A stretch of DNA of 11,947 bases from Acidobacteriaceae bacterium (GCA_003162255.1 PMMJ01000204.1:334-12280), one strand, 5' to 3'; positions 1 to 7,022 are shown, counted from the first letter of the stretch. The notes: generated by a model not told the origin, from the letters alone. Translations and numbers: made by a program.

Positions 1-2
1 TG

Positions 3-1982
3 GAGAGCCGGGCGTCCTCGCCCGGCCATCCGGTCGCTACACCTGGCGAGGCTTTTGAACGCATTTCCTGGGACGAGGCGCTTGACGAAATTGCTCGGCG
101 CTTTCGCGGGATCATCGCTGAATATGGTTCCGAATCCATCCTGCCCTATTCCTACGGAGGCACGCTGGGCGCGCTCAACGGCGCTTCGATGGATCGACGT
201 TTCTTCCACCGGCTGGGCGCTTCGCAACTGGAGCGCACCATCTGCTCCACCGCCGGCGAGGTGGGCTTGCAATCGGTGATTGGCGTCAAGCTGGGCACCG
301 AACCGGAGCAGTTTGCGCATTCGCGCTACATCATTGCCTGGGCCTCGAATATTCATGGCAACAATGTTCATCTCTGGCCCTTCATTGCCGAAGCTCGGCG
401 CCAAGGGGCGAAGCTGGTGGTCATCGATCCGTACCGCACGCGCACCGCGAAGTTGGCCGACTGGTACCTGCCCATCAATCCTGGCACGGATGCGGCGCTC
501 GCTCTTGGCCTGATGCACGTCATCATCAACGAGAATCTTTTCGACGCCGATTACGTCTCTCGCTACACCGTGGGGTTCGAAGAGCTGAAGGCTTGCGCGC
601 AGCAGTATTCGCCGGAGAAAGTTGCGCACTGGACCGGCATATCCGCCGGCGACATTCGCAAGCTGGCGCGCGAATACGCCACCGCGCGACCGTCCGTGAT
701 CCGCGTCAACTACGGTATCCAGCGTTCCGATGGCGGCGGCATGGCCATGCGGGCGGTGACCATGCTGCCCTGTTTGATTGGGTCCTGGAAAGATGTTGGG
801 GGCGGATTGCAGCTCTCGACCAGTGGTGCTTTTGGTCTGAATTCCGCAGCGCTCAAGATGCCCGAGTTGATGCTGAAAGCGCTGGGGCGGGCCGCCCGTA
901 CCGTCAACATGGTGCAGTTGGGCAGCGCGCTGAACTCGCTGGCTGGGCCACCTATCAAGGCGTTGTTCGTTTACAACTCGAATCCGGCGGCGGTTTGCCC
1001 GAACCACAACGAAGTCGTTCGCGGACTAAAGCGCCCCGACCTTTTCACCGTGGTCCACGAGCAGTTCTTCACCGACACGACCGACTACGCCGACATCGTG
1101 CTGCCGGCCACCACGTTTTTCGAGCATAAAGACTTGCAAACGGCGTATGGACACTACTACCTGCAGGTTTCAAATCAGGCGATAGAACCGCTCGGCGAAT
1201 GCCGGTCGAATGTCGATCTGTTCCGCGCGCTGGCCGAGCGCATGGGACTTGACGACGACTGTTTCCAAGAAACGGTGGATGGCATGATCGACCGCGCCCT
1301 GGATTCGCCGAATCCGCTGCTCAAAGGAATCACCCGTGATCGGTTGGAGAGCGAGCCCTTCATCAGGCTCAATTTTGCGGCCACGGATCGCGTAGGGACG
1401 GACGCATTCGTCCGTCCAGCCAAGCGCAGCGAGGCGGAAAACGCAGCCCCCTTTCTATCCTTCGCCGAAGGCAACTTCCCCACGCCCAGCGGCAAAGCCG
1501 AGTTCTACAGCGAAACTCTGAAGCGTCAGGGTCTCGATCCGGTCGTCGCCTTCACGCCGCCCGACGAATCGCGACACGGATCAAGATCGAAAGCCGCCGG
1601 CTTCCCGCTCGAGCTTCTTGCCCGCAAGTCCGACAACCATCTCAACTCGTCATTCGCGAACGTCGCTTCTGTCCGCGAGATGGAACCGCACATGGGGGAT
1701 CTCGAGATGCATCCGGCCGATGCGACGGCGCGCGGCGTGCGCGATGGCGACCGCATTCGCGCTTTCAACCCGCGCGGCGAAATCGTCCTGCGGGCCCGAG
1801 TCGATGAGTCTCGAATCGATGGTTCCGTGCCTCCGGGAGTGGTTGCCGCGCGGCTCGATTGGGCACGATTCAGTCCCGCCGGCGGCAATATCAATGTGCT
1901 AACCTCAGAAAAACTTACTGACATGGGCAACGCGGCCACGTTTTATTCCGTCTCTGTTGAGGTAGAACTTTTTCGGGCGTGA
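3..1982 (+). CDS. Molybdopterin (Mo-bisPGD) oxidoreductase, 5'-truncated by window edge
   Basis: The frame is open from the left edge, giving 659 residues; the true start lies outside. A typical DMSO-reductase-superfamily entry motif, FERISWDEALDEIARRF, sits near residues 18-34. It is followed by the molybdopterin core (ASNIHGNNVHLWPFIAEAR, VVIDPYRTRTA, PINPGTDAALALGLMH, a YNSNPA motif, and ADIVLPATTFFEHKD). The C-terminal molydop-binding domain includes LEMHPADATARGVRDGDRI and LTDMGNAATFYSVSVEVE. Such enzymes transfer oxygen atoms or hydride-equivalents at Mo or W with two pyranopterins. The substrate cannot be read from the sequence. The TICSTAG stretch around Cys81 may be near the metal site, but I cannot say which residue ligates Mo. 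Whether an N-terminal 4Fe-4S motif exists is unknown. Two palindromic repeats are read in frame (7-26 and 1396-1417). The stop is TGA at 1980. Family call is firm; substrate is unknown. Confidence 0.93.
   Translation, partial: ESRASSPGHPVATPGEAFERISWDEALDEIARRFRGIIAEYGSESILPYSYGGTLGALNGASMDRRFFHRLGASQLERTICSTAGEVGLQSVIGVKLGTEPEQFAHSRYIIAWASNIHGNNVHLWPFIAEARRQGAKLVVIDPYRTRTAKLADWYLPINPGTDAALALGLMHVIINENLFDADYVSRYTVGFEELKACAQQYSPEKVAHWTGISAGDIRKLAREYATARPSVIRVNYGIQRSDGGGMAMRAVTMLPCLIGSWKDVGGGLQLSTSGAFGLNSAALKMPELMLKALGRAARTVNMVQLGSALNSLAGPPIKALFVYNSNPAAVCPNHNEVVRGLKRPDLFTVVHEQFFTDTTDYADIVLPATTFFEHKDLQTAYGHYYLQVSNQAIEPLGECRSNVDLFRALAERMGLDDDCFQETVDGMIDRALDSPNPLLKGITRDRLESEPFIRLNFAATDRVGTDAFVRPAKRSEAENAAPFLSFAEGNFPTPSGKAEFYSETLKRQGLDPVVAFTPPDESRHGSRSKAAGFPLELLARKSDNHLNSSFANVASVREMEPHMGDLEMHPADATARGVRDGDRIRAFNPRGEIVLRARVDESRIDGSVPPGVVAARLDWARFSPAGGNINVLTSEKLTDMGNAATFYSVSVEVELFRA
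7..26. repeat. Perfect short palindrome inside a coding sequence
   Basis: GCCGGGCG and CGCCCGGC form a perfect 8-bp stem around the tetraloop TCCT. It lies in frame in the oxidoreductase gene and encodes a Ser/Pro/Gly-rich stretch just before the conserved FERISWDEAL motif. Its design matches the palindrome at 1396-1417. Confidence 0.7.
1396..1417. repeat. Perfect short palindrome inside a coding sequence, second copy type
   Basis: GGACGGACG and CGTCCGTCC form a perfect 9-bp stem around the tetraloop CATT, preceded by GTAG. It is read in frame as part of VGTDAFVRPAKR, in a low-conservation linker ahead of the C-terminal cofactor-binding domain. Stem length, loop size and G/C pattern resemble the copy at 7-26. 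Confidence 0.75.
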
Positions 1983-2017
1983 CTTTTCGGGAGGATTTCA
2001 AGGAAGAAACCGCTTTT

Positions 2018-2061
2018 GCTCTTCGCCTTTGGCTTTTAGCTACAAGCCAAAAGCTAAGAGC
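2018..2061. terminator. Stem-loop after the oxidoreductase gene, possible terminator
   Basis: GCTCTT (2018-2023) pairs with AAGAGC (2056-2061), and TTTGGCTT (2028-2035) pairs with AAGCCAAA (2044-2051). A symmetric 4x4 internal loop separates the stems and the apical loop is 8 bases. It begins 36 bases after the stop codon and ends just before the bamA promoter, a sensible place for a terminator. No T-run follows it, so it is not a canonical intrinsic terminator and could be a repeat-derived hairpin. Confidence 0.4.
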
Positions 2062-2074
2062 GATTCTCTCCGCC

Positions 2075-2104
2075 TTGGACGGTTCTCACTCTCTACCGTA
2101 TAAT
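2075..2104 (+). promoter_or_regulatory. Sigma-70-type promoter for bamA
   Basis: A perfect -10 hexamer TATAAT lies at 2099-2104. A TTGGAC -35-like hexamer lies at 2075-2080, 18 bases upstream. Transcription would start near 2111, giving bamA a leader of roughly 50 bases. The -10 match is strong and the -35 match is partial (TTG only). Confidence 0.6.
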
Positions 2105-2163
2105 TACCGTTTTCCTAACTCTAGTTTTTCGAGGTAGTTGCGATTCATCGCCGTCATCATGCT

Positions 2164-5139
2164 ATGCCTGGGTGGGCCCCGCGGTTCGGCCACGACACGG
2201 GCTCACAGCGAGACCCTTCCTGGTCTCCATCCTCTTTTTCCACTGCAAGAGTTGGGAAGCAGAGGTCTGTCTGGAACTGCCTCCTTGGGTTGGTGGGGCT
2301 GCTGCTGCTGGTCGTCCCCGTCATCGGCCAGCAGGATCTGGTGGTTGGCATCGTTATCCACGGCAACCGCCGCATTCCCGCCGATACGGTCAGGGCTCGC
2401 ATCTTCACCAAGGTCGGCGACGTGTATGACAACGCCGCCATCGAGCGCGACTTCAACGCCCTCTGGAACACGAACTACTTTGAGGACATACGCTTCGAGC
2501 GCGAGCAGGACCCCAAAGGCAAGGGCTGGATCCTGCACATCTACCTCAAAGAACGGCCCACCATCCGCGAGATCAGCTACAGCGGCCTGAGCGCGGTCAC
2601 CACCAGCGACGTGCTCGACCGCTTCAAGGACCGCAAAGTCGGACTCTCGGTAGAGAGCCAGTACGATCCCACCAAAATCAAGAAGGCGGAAGTTGTGCTG
2701 AAGGAACTGCTCTCGGAACACGGGCATCAGTTCGCCACCGTCCGCACCGAAATTCGAGCCATCCCGCCGGCCGCCGTCGCCGTCACGTTTGTGATCAAGG
2801 AAGGGCCCAAGGTCAAGGTTGGGCGCATACGCTTCCGGGGCAACAAACACATCAACGACCGCACGCTGCGGGCGGCCATGAAGAACCTGAAGCCCATCGG
2901 CATCCCGCACTCGATCTTTCTGGAAAACCTGTTCGCCAAGACCTACGACGCCACCAAACTGGAAGAAGACACCGAACGCGTTCGCGCCGAGTTCCAGAAC
3001 CGCGGGTATTTCAAGGTACTGGTGGACGAACCCAAAACCGAAATCCACGACACCGGACGCACGGGCCTCCACATTCCGTGGGTCCAGCCGGGGCTGGGGA
3101 AATCCGTCGATATCACCATGCCGATCGAGGAGGGCGATCGCTACCGCCTGGGCACCATCACGTTTAAGAACAACAAAGCCATTCAGAACAACGCCGCTCT
3201 GCGCAGCCTCATCCCCATGAAGGATGGGGACATTTTCAGCCGCGAAAAAATGGCCAAGGGAATCGAGAACCTCCGCAAAGCCTATGGCGAAGCTGGCTAC
3301 ATCAATTACACCAGCGTTCCCGATACAAATTTCGACGATGAAAAAAAGACCGTGAATGTAGTTTTCGATGTGGACGAAGGCAAGCAGTTCTACGTGCGCC
3401 GCATCGAGTTTCAAGGCAATACCACCACCCGCGACAAGGTCATCCGGCGCGAGATCGCGCTGGAGGAAGGCCAGATCTACAACTCGCGTTACTGGGAGTT
3501 GAGCCTGCTGCGCCTGAATCAGCTCGGCTATTTCGATCAGCTCAAGCCCGACGATCCCAATACCACCGAACGCCACCTCGACGAGAAAGCCGGCACCGTC
3601 GATCTCACGTTGAAAGTGCACGAAAAAGGCAAGAACAGCATTGGACTGCAAGGCGGCGTCAGCGGCCTGGCCGGAGCCTTTGTGGGCCTCAATTACGCCA
3701 CCAACAACTTTCTTGGATTGGGCGAGACGCTCTCCGTGCAAGCCAGCCTGGGCAGCCGCCAGCGCGACCTGGTTTTCGGATTCACCGAGCCCTATTTGTT
3801 CGACCGGCCCATCCAGGCCGGCTTCAACGTCTACACCAGGAAGACGAGCTATGACCAGGCGCGGCAGTATGCCATTGCCACCGGGCAGAATCTGAACCTG
3901 CCCTCGGTTTACCTGCAAAACCTGCAGAACTACTCGCAGTCCAGTACGGGCGCGATGCTGAGCGTGAGCTATCCGCTGCGCCGTTCGTTCAAGCGCTTTG
4001 GCATCAGCTATTCGTTCGACCGCTCTTCGCTGGTTGCCGTCAGCAACGCTTCCAAGCTGTTGTTCGAGAATCTCAACTTCCGCGGCATCACCGGCCCCAA
4101 CGCGCTCAACGGCATCATTACCAGCAAGATCACCCCCAGTTTCACCATGAACACGCTCGATGCGGCCTACGCTCCCCACAAGGGCAAGAGCCTGTTCATC
4201 GGTGGGGAGTTCGCTGGGCTGGGCGGCACGGTTCACACCATCCGTCCTATTGTCCAGTACAAACAGTTTTTCCCAATGCAAAAGCGCCGCAATGCCCTTG
4301 GCTACAACGTTCAGGCTTCGTTCATCACAGGGTTCGGCGGGATCGTTGCGCCCCCATTTGAACGCGCCTACCTGGGCGGCGAGAACGACCTGCGCGGCTT
4401 CGATATTCGCACCGTGTCTCCCATCGCCTACCTGCCCAGCGCCCAGACCGTCGCCCTCAGGAACAAGGATTCCAGCTTTGTTCCCGCCAATCCAAACTTC
4501 CCGGTGGTGACCTCGGGGTCTTCCTGCGTCAGCAACTGCTGGAATATTCCGATTCCGTACTATCAACTCGTGACTCCGGGCGGCGACCTCAGCCTGCACG
4601 GAAATCTTGAATATCGCATCACTATCGCCGGGCCCGTCGCCATCGCGCCCTTTGTCGACACGGGCACCGATCCGATCCTGCGTACCTCGCAGTTACAGAC
4701 CAACCCCGTCCAGTATGAGAACCTGATCAGCACTTCGTTCGGCTGTCCGACGCTGACTTCGGGTTACGCCTGTTCCGGCGGGGTGAAGCTTGGCACCAAC
4801 GGCCTTGCCCTCCCCTCGCAAAACCTCAGCCCGGTTCCTGGCACCAATTGGGTTGTGCGCATGTCCACCGGCATCGAATTGCAGATGATGCTTCCGGTGG
4901 TGAATGCGCCTTTCCGCATTTACTACGCCTACAACGCCATGCGCCTCAACGGCAGCGCATCGCCGCCCATACAGATCGACCGCAGCATGTTCCCCTGTCC
5001 TGTAGCGGGAGATCCTAAATGTACAGCCTATGCGGCTGGTAACTACACGTATAACCTGACCCGCTCGACTCTGGGTTCCAACTACACTCTTCTGGAACCG
5101 AGAAAAACCTTCCGCTTCACGGTGGCCACAACGTTCTAA
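2164..5139 (+). CDS. bamA: Outer membrane protein assembly factor BamA
   Basis: This 991-residue protein has the full BamA layout. A hydrophobic signal segment (about 39-55) ends in VIGQ. Five POTRA domains follow at roughly 60-132, 133-215, 216-325, 326-406 and 407-489, then a 16-stranded-type Omp85 barrel to the end. The barrel has the conserved LRGFD motif (743-747) in GGENDLRGFD and ends in Phe, as the BAM signal requires. BamA folds and inserts beta-barrel proteins into the outer membrane and is normally essential, so the host is a diderm. At 991 residues it is longer than the roughly 800 of Escherichia coli, partly through a larger POTRA3 region and long barrel loops. Those loops carry Cys pairs 788/792, 861/870 and 945/953. 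The start is uncertain: ATG 2164 has no Shine-Dalgarno and gives an unusually long hydrophilic n-region of about 38 residues, but an in-frame stop at 2122-2124 rules out an earlier ATG. Confidence 0.95.
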   Translation: MPGWAPRFGHDTGSQRDPSWSPSSFSTARVGKQRSVWNCLLGLVGLLLLVVPVIGQQDLVVGIVIHGNRRIPADTVRARIFTKVGDVYDNAAIERDFNALWNTNYFEDIRFEREQDPKGKGWILHIYLKERPTIREISYSGLSAVTTSDVLDRFKDRKVGLSVESQYDPTKIKKAEVVLKELLSEHGHQFATVRTEIRAIPPAAVAVTFVIKEGPKVKVGRIRFRGNKHINDRTLRAAMKNLKPIGIPHSIFLENLFAKTYDATKLEEDTERVRAEFQNRGYFKVLVDEPKTEIHDTGRTGLHIPWVQPGLGKSVDITMPIEEGDRYRLGTITFKNNKAIQNNAALRSLIPMKDGDIFSREKMAKGIENLRKAYGEAGYINYTSVPDTNFDDEKKTVNVVFDVDEGKQFYVRRIEFQGNTTTRDKVIRREIALEEGQIYNSRYWELSLLRLNQLGYFDQLKPDDPNTTERHLDEKAGTVDLTLKVHEKGKNSIGLQGGVSGLAGAFVGLNYATNNFLGLGETLSVQASLGSRQRDLVFGFTEPYLFDRPIQAGFNVYTRKTSYDQARQYAIATGQNLNLPSVYLQNLQNYSQSSTGAMLSVSYPLRRSFKRFGISYSFDRSSLVAVSNASKLLFENLNFRGITGPNALNGIITSKITPSFTMNTLDAAYAPHKGKSLFIGGEFAGLGGTVHTIRPIVQYKQFFPMQKRRNALGYNVQASFITGFGGIVAPPFERAYLGGENDLRGFDIRTVSPIAYLPSAQTVALRNKDSSFVPANPNFPVVTSGSSCVSNCWNIPIPYYQLVTPGGDLSLHGNLEYRITIAGPVAIAPFVDTGTDPILRTSQLQTNPVQYENLISTSFGCPTLTSGYACSGGVKLGTNGLALPSQNLSPVPGTNWVVRMSTGIELQMMLPVVNAPFRIYYAYNAMRLNGSASPPIQIDRSMFPCPVAGDPKCTAYAAGNYTYNLTRSTLGSNYTLLEPRKTFRFTVATTF

Positions 5140-5142
5140 AAG

Positions 5143-5167
5143 CAGTACCCAGTACCCAGTACCCCAG
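5143..5167. repeat. Heptamer tandem repeat behind bamA (left arm of inverted pair)
   Basis: Three tandem copies of CAGTACC are followed by CCAG, starting 4 bases after the bamA stop codon. The array is the inverse complement of the array at 5251-5275 over 22 perfect bases. The arms could pair across an 84-86-base loop and stop transcription from both sides, but there is no T-run, so a terminator role is inference. Confidence 0.75.
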
Positions 5168-5250
5168 TCAAGGACATGGAAACGCCACGTCCGCAGCAGC
5201 GCAGCCACGTCTGAGAAACTATGAATGGAAACTGAACCTGAGAGGGTTTT

Positions 5251-5275
5251 CTGGGTACTGGGTACTGGGTACTGG
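5251..5275. repeat. Heptamer tandem repeat behind the radical SAM gene (right arm of inverted pair)
   Basis: Three tandem copies of CTGGGTA are followed by CTGG. On the - strand this reads as CAGTACC units just downstream of the radical SAM stop codon, so both convergent genes end in the same repeat in the same orientation relative to their own transcription. Confidence 0.75.
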
Positions 5276-5281
5276 CTACTG

Positions 5282-6322
5282 CTAATCGATGTGCACCAGT
5301 CCGCTGCCGGGCTCGGACGCCCGTGCCGGGCGTTGCGGGGCGCGCCATGCATCCAGGACCGACACCTGGTGGACGCACGATACGGTGCAATGCGGCGCGC
5401 AGGGCTTCTCCGTATGGAACTCGCGGCGCACATCGGCAATCGTGTATTTCTCCAATGGAATAGCGGGATATCCGCGCTGCTGCGAGCAGTAATGCACCAG
5501 TCCGTCCTCGCAAATATAGAGGTAGCGCGCCCCGGCGCGACAGCGCCACTGATTCGGACGACCCAGCGCGATGTTGTCCTGAAACGCATTCACGCGCGTG
5601 AAGCTGCGTTTCTCCAGTCCCTTCATTTCGTGGTACACGCGTCGCTCTTCGTCGTTCAGCGGCTGCACTTGGCCCGAGTCGTCGTGAATGATTCCCACGG
5701 TCGAGCTGAAGCCCAGTTCCAGCGCGCGCTTGCCGATTGTGAGCGCGTCCTGCGGATGACTCACTCCGCCGCCCACCACCGAATTGATATTCACGTGGAA
5801 ATCCGCGTGCTCAGCCAGCAGTTGCAGCTTGCGGTCGAGCACCTTCAGGCTTTTCTTGGAGACGGCGTCGGGATTCACGTTATCGATCGAAATCTGCAGC
5901 CACTCCAGGCCCGACCGGTTCAGACGCTGGATACGGTCCGCGGTCAGCAAATATCCGTTGGTGATCAGCCCCGACACGATCCTGCGCTTCCGCATGTGGT
6001 GAATAATGTCGTCCAGTTGCGGATGCAGCAGCGGTTCGCCGCCGCTGATGGTGATCACGGACGTGCCGAGGTCGCCGAGCAGATCCACGCGCCGCAACAT
6101 CTGCTCCGTGGCCACGGGCTTCGAAAAATCGTCGAATTCGTTGCAGTAGGTGCAGGCCAGATTGCAGCGCCGGATCGGGATCAGATGCGCCAGCAGAGGA
6201 TGGTCCGTCGACGCCACGGCCTTCAGGATTTGCCACAATCCATGCGCGGTGCGCTCCGCCGCCTTGAACTTGCGGCGCCATGCCACTAACCTGCTTGTCA
6301 TAGTTCGATAATCACCTGTCAT
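5282..6322 (-). CDS. Radical SAM protein with C-terminal cysteine cluster
   Basis: This 346-residue protein has the radical SAM motif CxxxCxxC (RRCNLACTYC, Cys53/57/60), which binds the 4Fe-4S cluster that cleaves S-adenosylmethionine. It also has the GGEP motif (94-97) in VITISGGEPLLHP and a TIM-barrel-like continuation (LITNGYLLT, LQISIDN). The C-terminal part has six further cysteines, 261, 271, 279, 308, 312 and 316, ending in CAPHCTVSCVH. This suggests one or more auxiliary Fe-S clusters of SPASM/twitch type, though the spacing is not the textbook SPASM pattern. Relatives act in peptide, cofactor or lipid modification; the substrate is not evident and no precursor peptide or partner gene is adjacent. 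ATG 6322 overlaps the stop of a short upstream ORF as ATGA. ATG 6301, with AGGTG 11 bases upstream, is an alternative start. The stop abuts the heptamer repeat. Confidence 0.9.
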   Translation of the reverse strand: MTGDYRTMTSRLVAWRRKFKAAERTAHGLWQILKAVASTDHPLLAHLIPIRRCNLACTYCNEFDDFSKPVATEQMLRRVDLLGDLGTSVITISGGEPLLHPQLDDIIHHMRKRRIVSGLITNGYLLTADRIQRLNRSGLEWLQISIDNVNPDAVSKKSLKVLDRKLQLLAEHADFHVNINSVVGGGVSHPQDALTIGKRALELGFSSTVGIIHDDSGQVQPLNDEERRVYHEMKGLEKRSFTRVNAFQDNIALGRPNQWRCRAGARYLYICEDGLVHYCSQQRGYPAIPLEKYTIADVRREFHTEKPCAPHCTVSCVHQVSVLDAWRAPQRPARASEPGSGLVHID

Positions 6323-6396
6323 CCTGACCCTGAGCTTGTCGAAGGGGAAGGACCTATGTATTCGACCGTCAGTTTGGTCGTCATCGCGGTTGTCAT
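6319..6396 (-). CDS. Possible 25-residue leader ORF ahead of the radical SAM gene
   Basis: ATG at 6396 follows a strong Shine-Dalgarno (AAGGAG, 6405-6410) with 8-base spacing. The peptide begins MTTAMTTKLTVEYIG and ends PSPSTSSGSG. Its TGA overlaps the radical SAM ATG at 6322 as ATGA, the classic layout for translational coupling. The C-terminal half is encoded by the repeat at 6323-6347, so it may be an accidental ORF, or the old N-terminus of the radical SAM gene put out of frame by insertion of the repeat. No homolog is recognised. Confidence 0.35.
   Translation of the reverse strand: MTTAMTTKLTVEYIGPSPSTSSGSG
6323..6347. repeat. CCTG..CCTGAGC..CGAAGGGG dispersed repeat, copy 1
   Basis: A 25-base element begins CCTGACCCTGAGC and ends GTCGAAGGGG, within a longer GTCATCC...AAGGACC context. 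It closely matches the element at 6982-7006. Repeats of this type are common in intergenic DNA of many bacteria and, read in frame, give peptides such as PSTSSGSG. Here it lies across the leader ORF and the radical SAM start. Confidence 0.7.
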
Positions 6397-6404
6397 CTCA
6401 CGAT

Positions 6405-6410
6405 CTCCTT
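6405..6410 (-). promoter_or_regulatory. Strong ribosome binding site upstream of the radical SAM locus
   Basis: AAGGAG on the - strand, 8 bases before ATG 6396, is a near-consensus Shine-Dalgarno. It is better than anything before the radical SAM ATGs at 6322 or 6301, so translation probably enters the locus here. Confidence 0.5.
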
Positions 6411-6500
6411 CCATTTCACCACAGCGAGCGTCCCAGCGCACAATTCACAGCAGTATTCGGCGGAAAAGCGCGGTCGAATGGCAATTCAGTTCCATCGCAC

Positions 6501-6914
6501 TCAACTGACTTGGTCACCAACGGTTTCGTGTCCCGCCGTGCCCAGTGCCGCCAACGCCCGCTCCCGGTCCTCGCGCTTGATCAGCACATAGTCCGTATCA
6601 AACGTCGACATCGCGAAAATTGGGATCTGCGCTTCGGCCAGCGGTTGCACAAACGACGCCAGCACCCCGGTCATCGAAAACGGAAACGGCCCTTCGAGCT
6701 TCAGCGCAATCCATCCGCGCTCGACCCGGGCGCCGTCGGGCAGGCGATCTTCTGCGGAGACGGCCTCCGGGCAAATAATCGAAAGCTCTTCGTGCGTACG
6801 TACAACGCCGAAAAATCCCTCCTGCAACGCCCAGGCAGGGAAAGGAGCGTCCGAGGCAAGCCGGCAAACGGCCAGCCGCTCCGCGAGAACGCGATATTTC
6901 AAGTGATGAGGCAA
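6501..6914 (-). CDS. ACT domain-containing protein (COG3603-like)
   Basis: The conserved body runs from RVLAERLAVCRL through FFGVVRTHEELSIICPE, VERGWIALKLEGPFPFSMTGVLASFVQPLAEAQIPIFAMSTFDTDYVLIKRED to the end. This is the pattern of a small two-ACT-subdomain family, whose members are usually about 130 residues and are presumed to bind amino acids or other small ligands as regulators. It has no membrane segment and is probably cytoplasmic. The start is unclear: no ATG or Shine-Dalgarno is near. TTG 6914 gives 137 residues; TTG 6902 and GTG 6953 are alternatives. The frame stays open to 7160, but that extension is translated repeat DNA (including LRLRSGQA) and overlaps the next gene, so I exclude it. 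Lack of a good start could mean the 5' end was damaged by the repeats. Confidence 0.8.
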   Translation of the reverse strand: MPHHLKYRVLAERLAVCRLASDAPFPAWALQEGFFGVVRTHEELSIICPEAVSAEDRLPDGARVERGWIALKLEGPFPFSMTGVLASFVQPLAEAQIPIFAMSTFDTDYVLIKREDRERALAALGTAGHETVGDQVS

Positions 6915-6947
6915 TTCAGAAAGGAAGGTTACTACATCGGCTGGGTG

Positions 6948-7012
6948 TCCCACTCTAACGTCGCGCTTTTTCGACGTTAGAGCCTGCCCTGAGCGAAGCC
7001 GAAGGGGTGGGA
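6948..7012. repeat. 16-bp-armed palindrome interrupted by a second repeat
   Basis: The left arm (6948-6963) is TCCCACTCTAACGTCG. The right arm is CGACGTTAGA (6972-6981) plus GTGGGA (7007-7012). With the 25 bases 6982-7006 removed, the arms are perfectly complementary over 16 bp with an 8-base loop CGCTTTTT. As it stands, the inner stem is 11 perfect base pairs (6953-6963 with 6972-6982). Confidence 0.75.
6982..7006. repeat. CCTG..CCTGAGC..CGAAGGG dispersed repeat, copy 2, inside a palindrome
   Basis: The 25-base element CCTGCCCTGAGCG...CCGAAGGG resembles copy 1 at 6323-6347 and lies exactly within the right arm of the palindrome. On the - strand it is the source of the LRLRSGQA peptide. Confidence 0.7.
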
Positions 7013-7022
7013 TTCCACGAGT

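Noticed and set aside
593..1129. 178-codon alternative frame inside the oxidoreductase gene
   Set aside because: Arg/His/Gly-rich out-of-frame product, typical of a shifted reading of GC-rich coding DNA.
2203..4599. 798-codon open frame antisense to bamA
   Set aside because: It lies wholly opposite a well-conserved gene and its translation is a low-complexity Ala/Val/Gly/Asp mix with no family pattern, as expected from antisense frames in GC-rich genes.
5143..5275. CRISPR-like array at the CAGTACC repeats
   Set aside because: Units are 7 bases with no spacers and the two arrays are inverted; there are no cas genes.
5225..6289. 354-codon + strand frame over the radical SAM gene
   Set aside because: It is the mirror of the radical SAM coding sequence, starts at the heptamer repeat and shows no domain.
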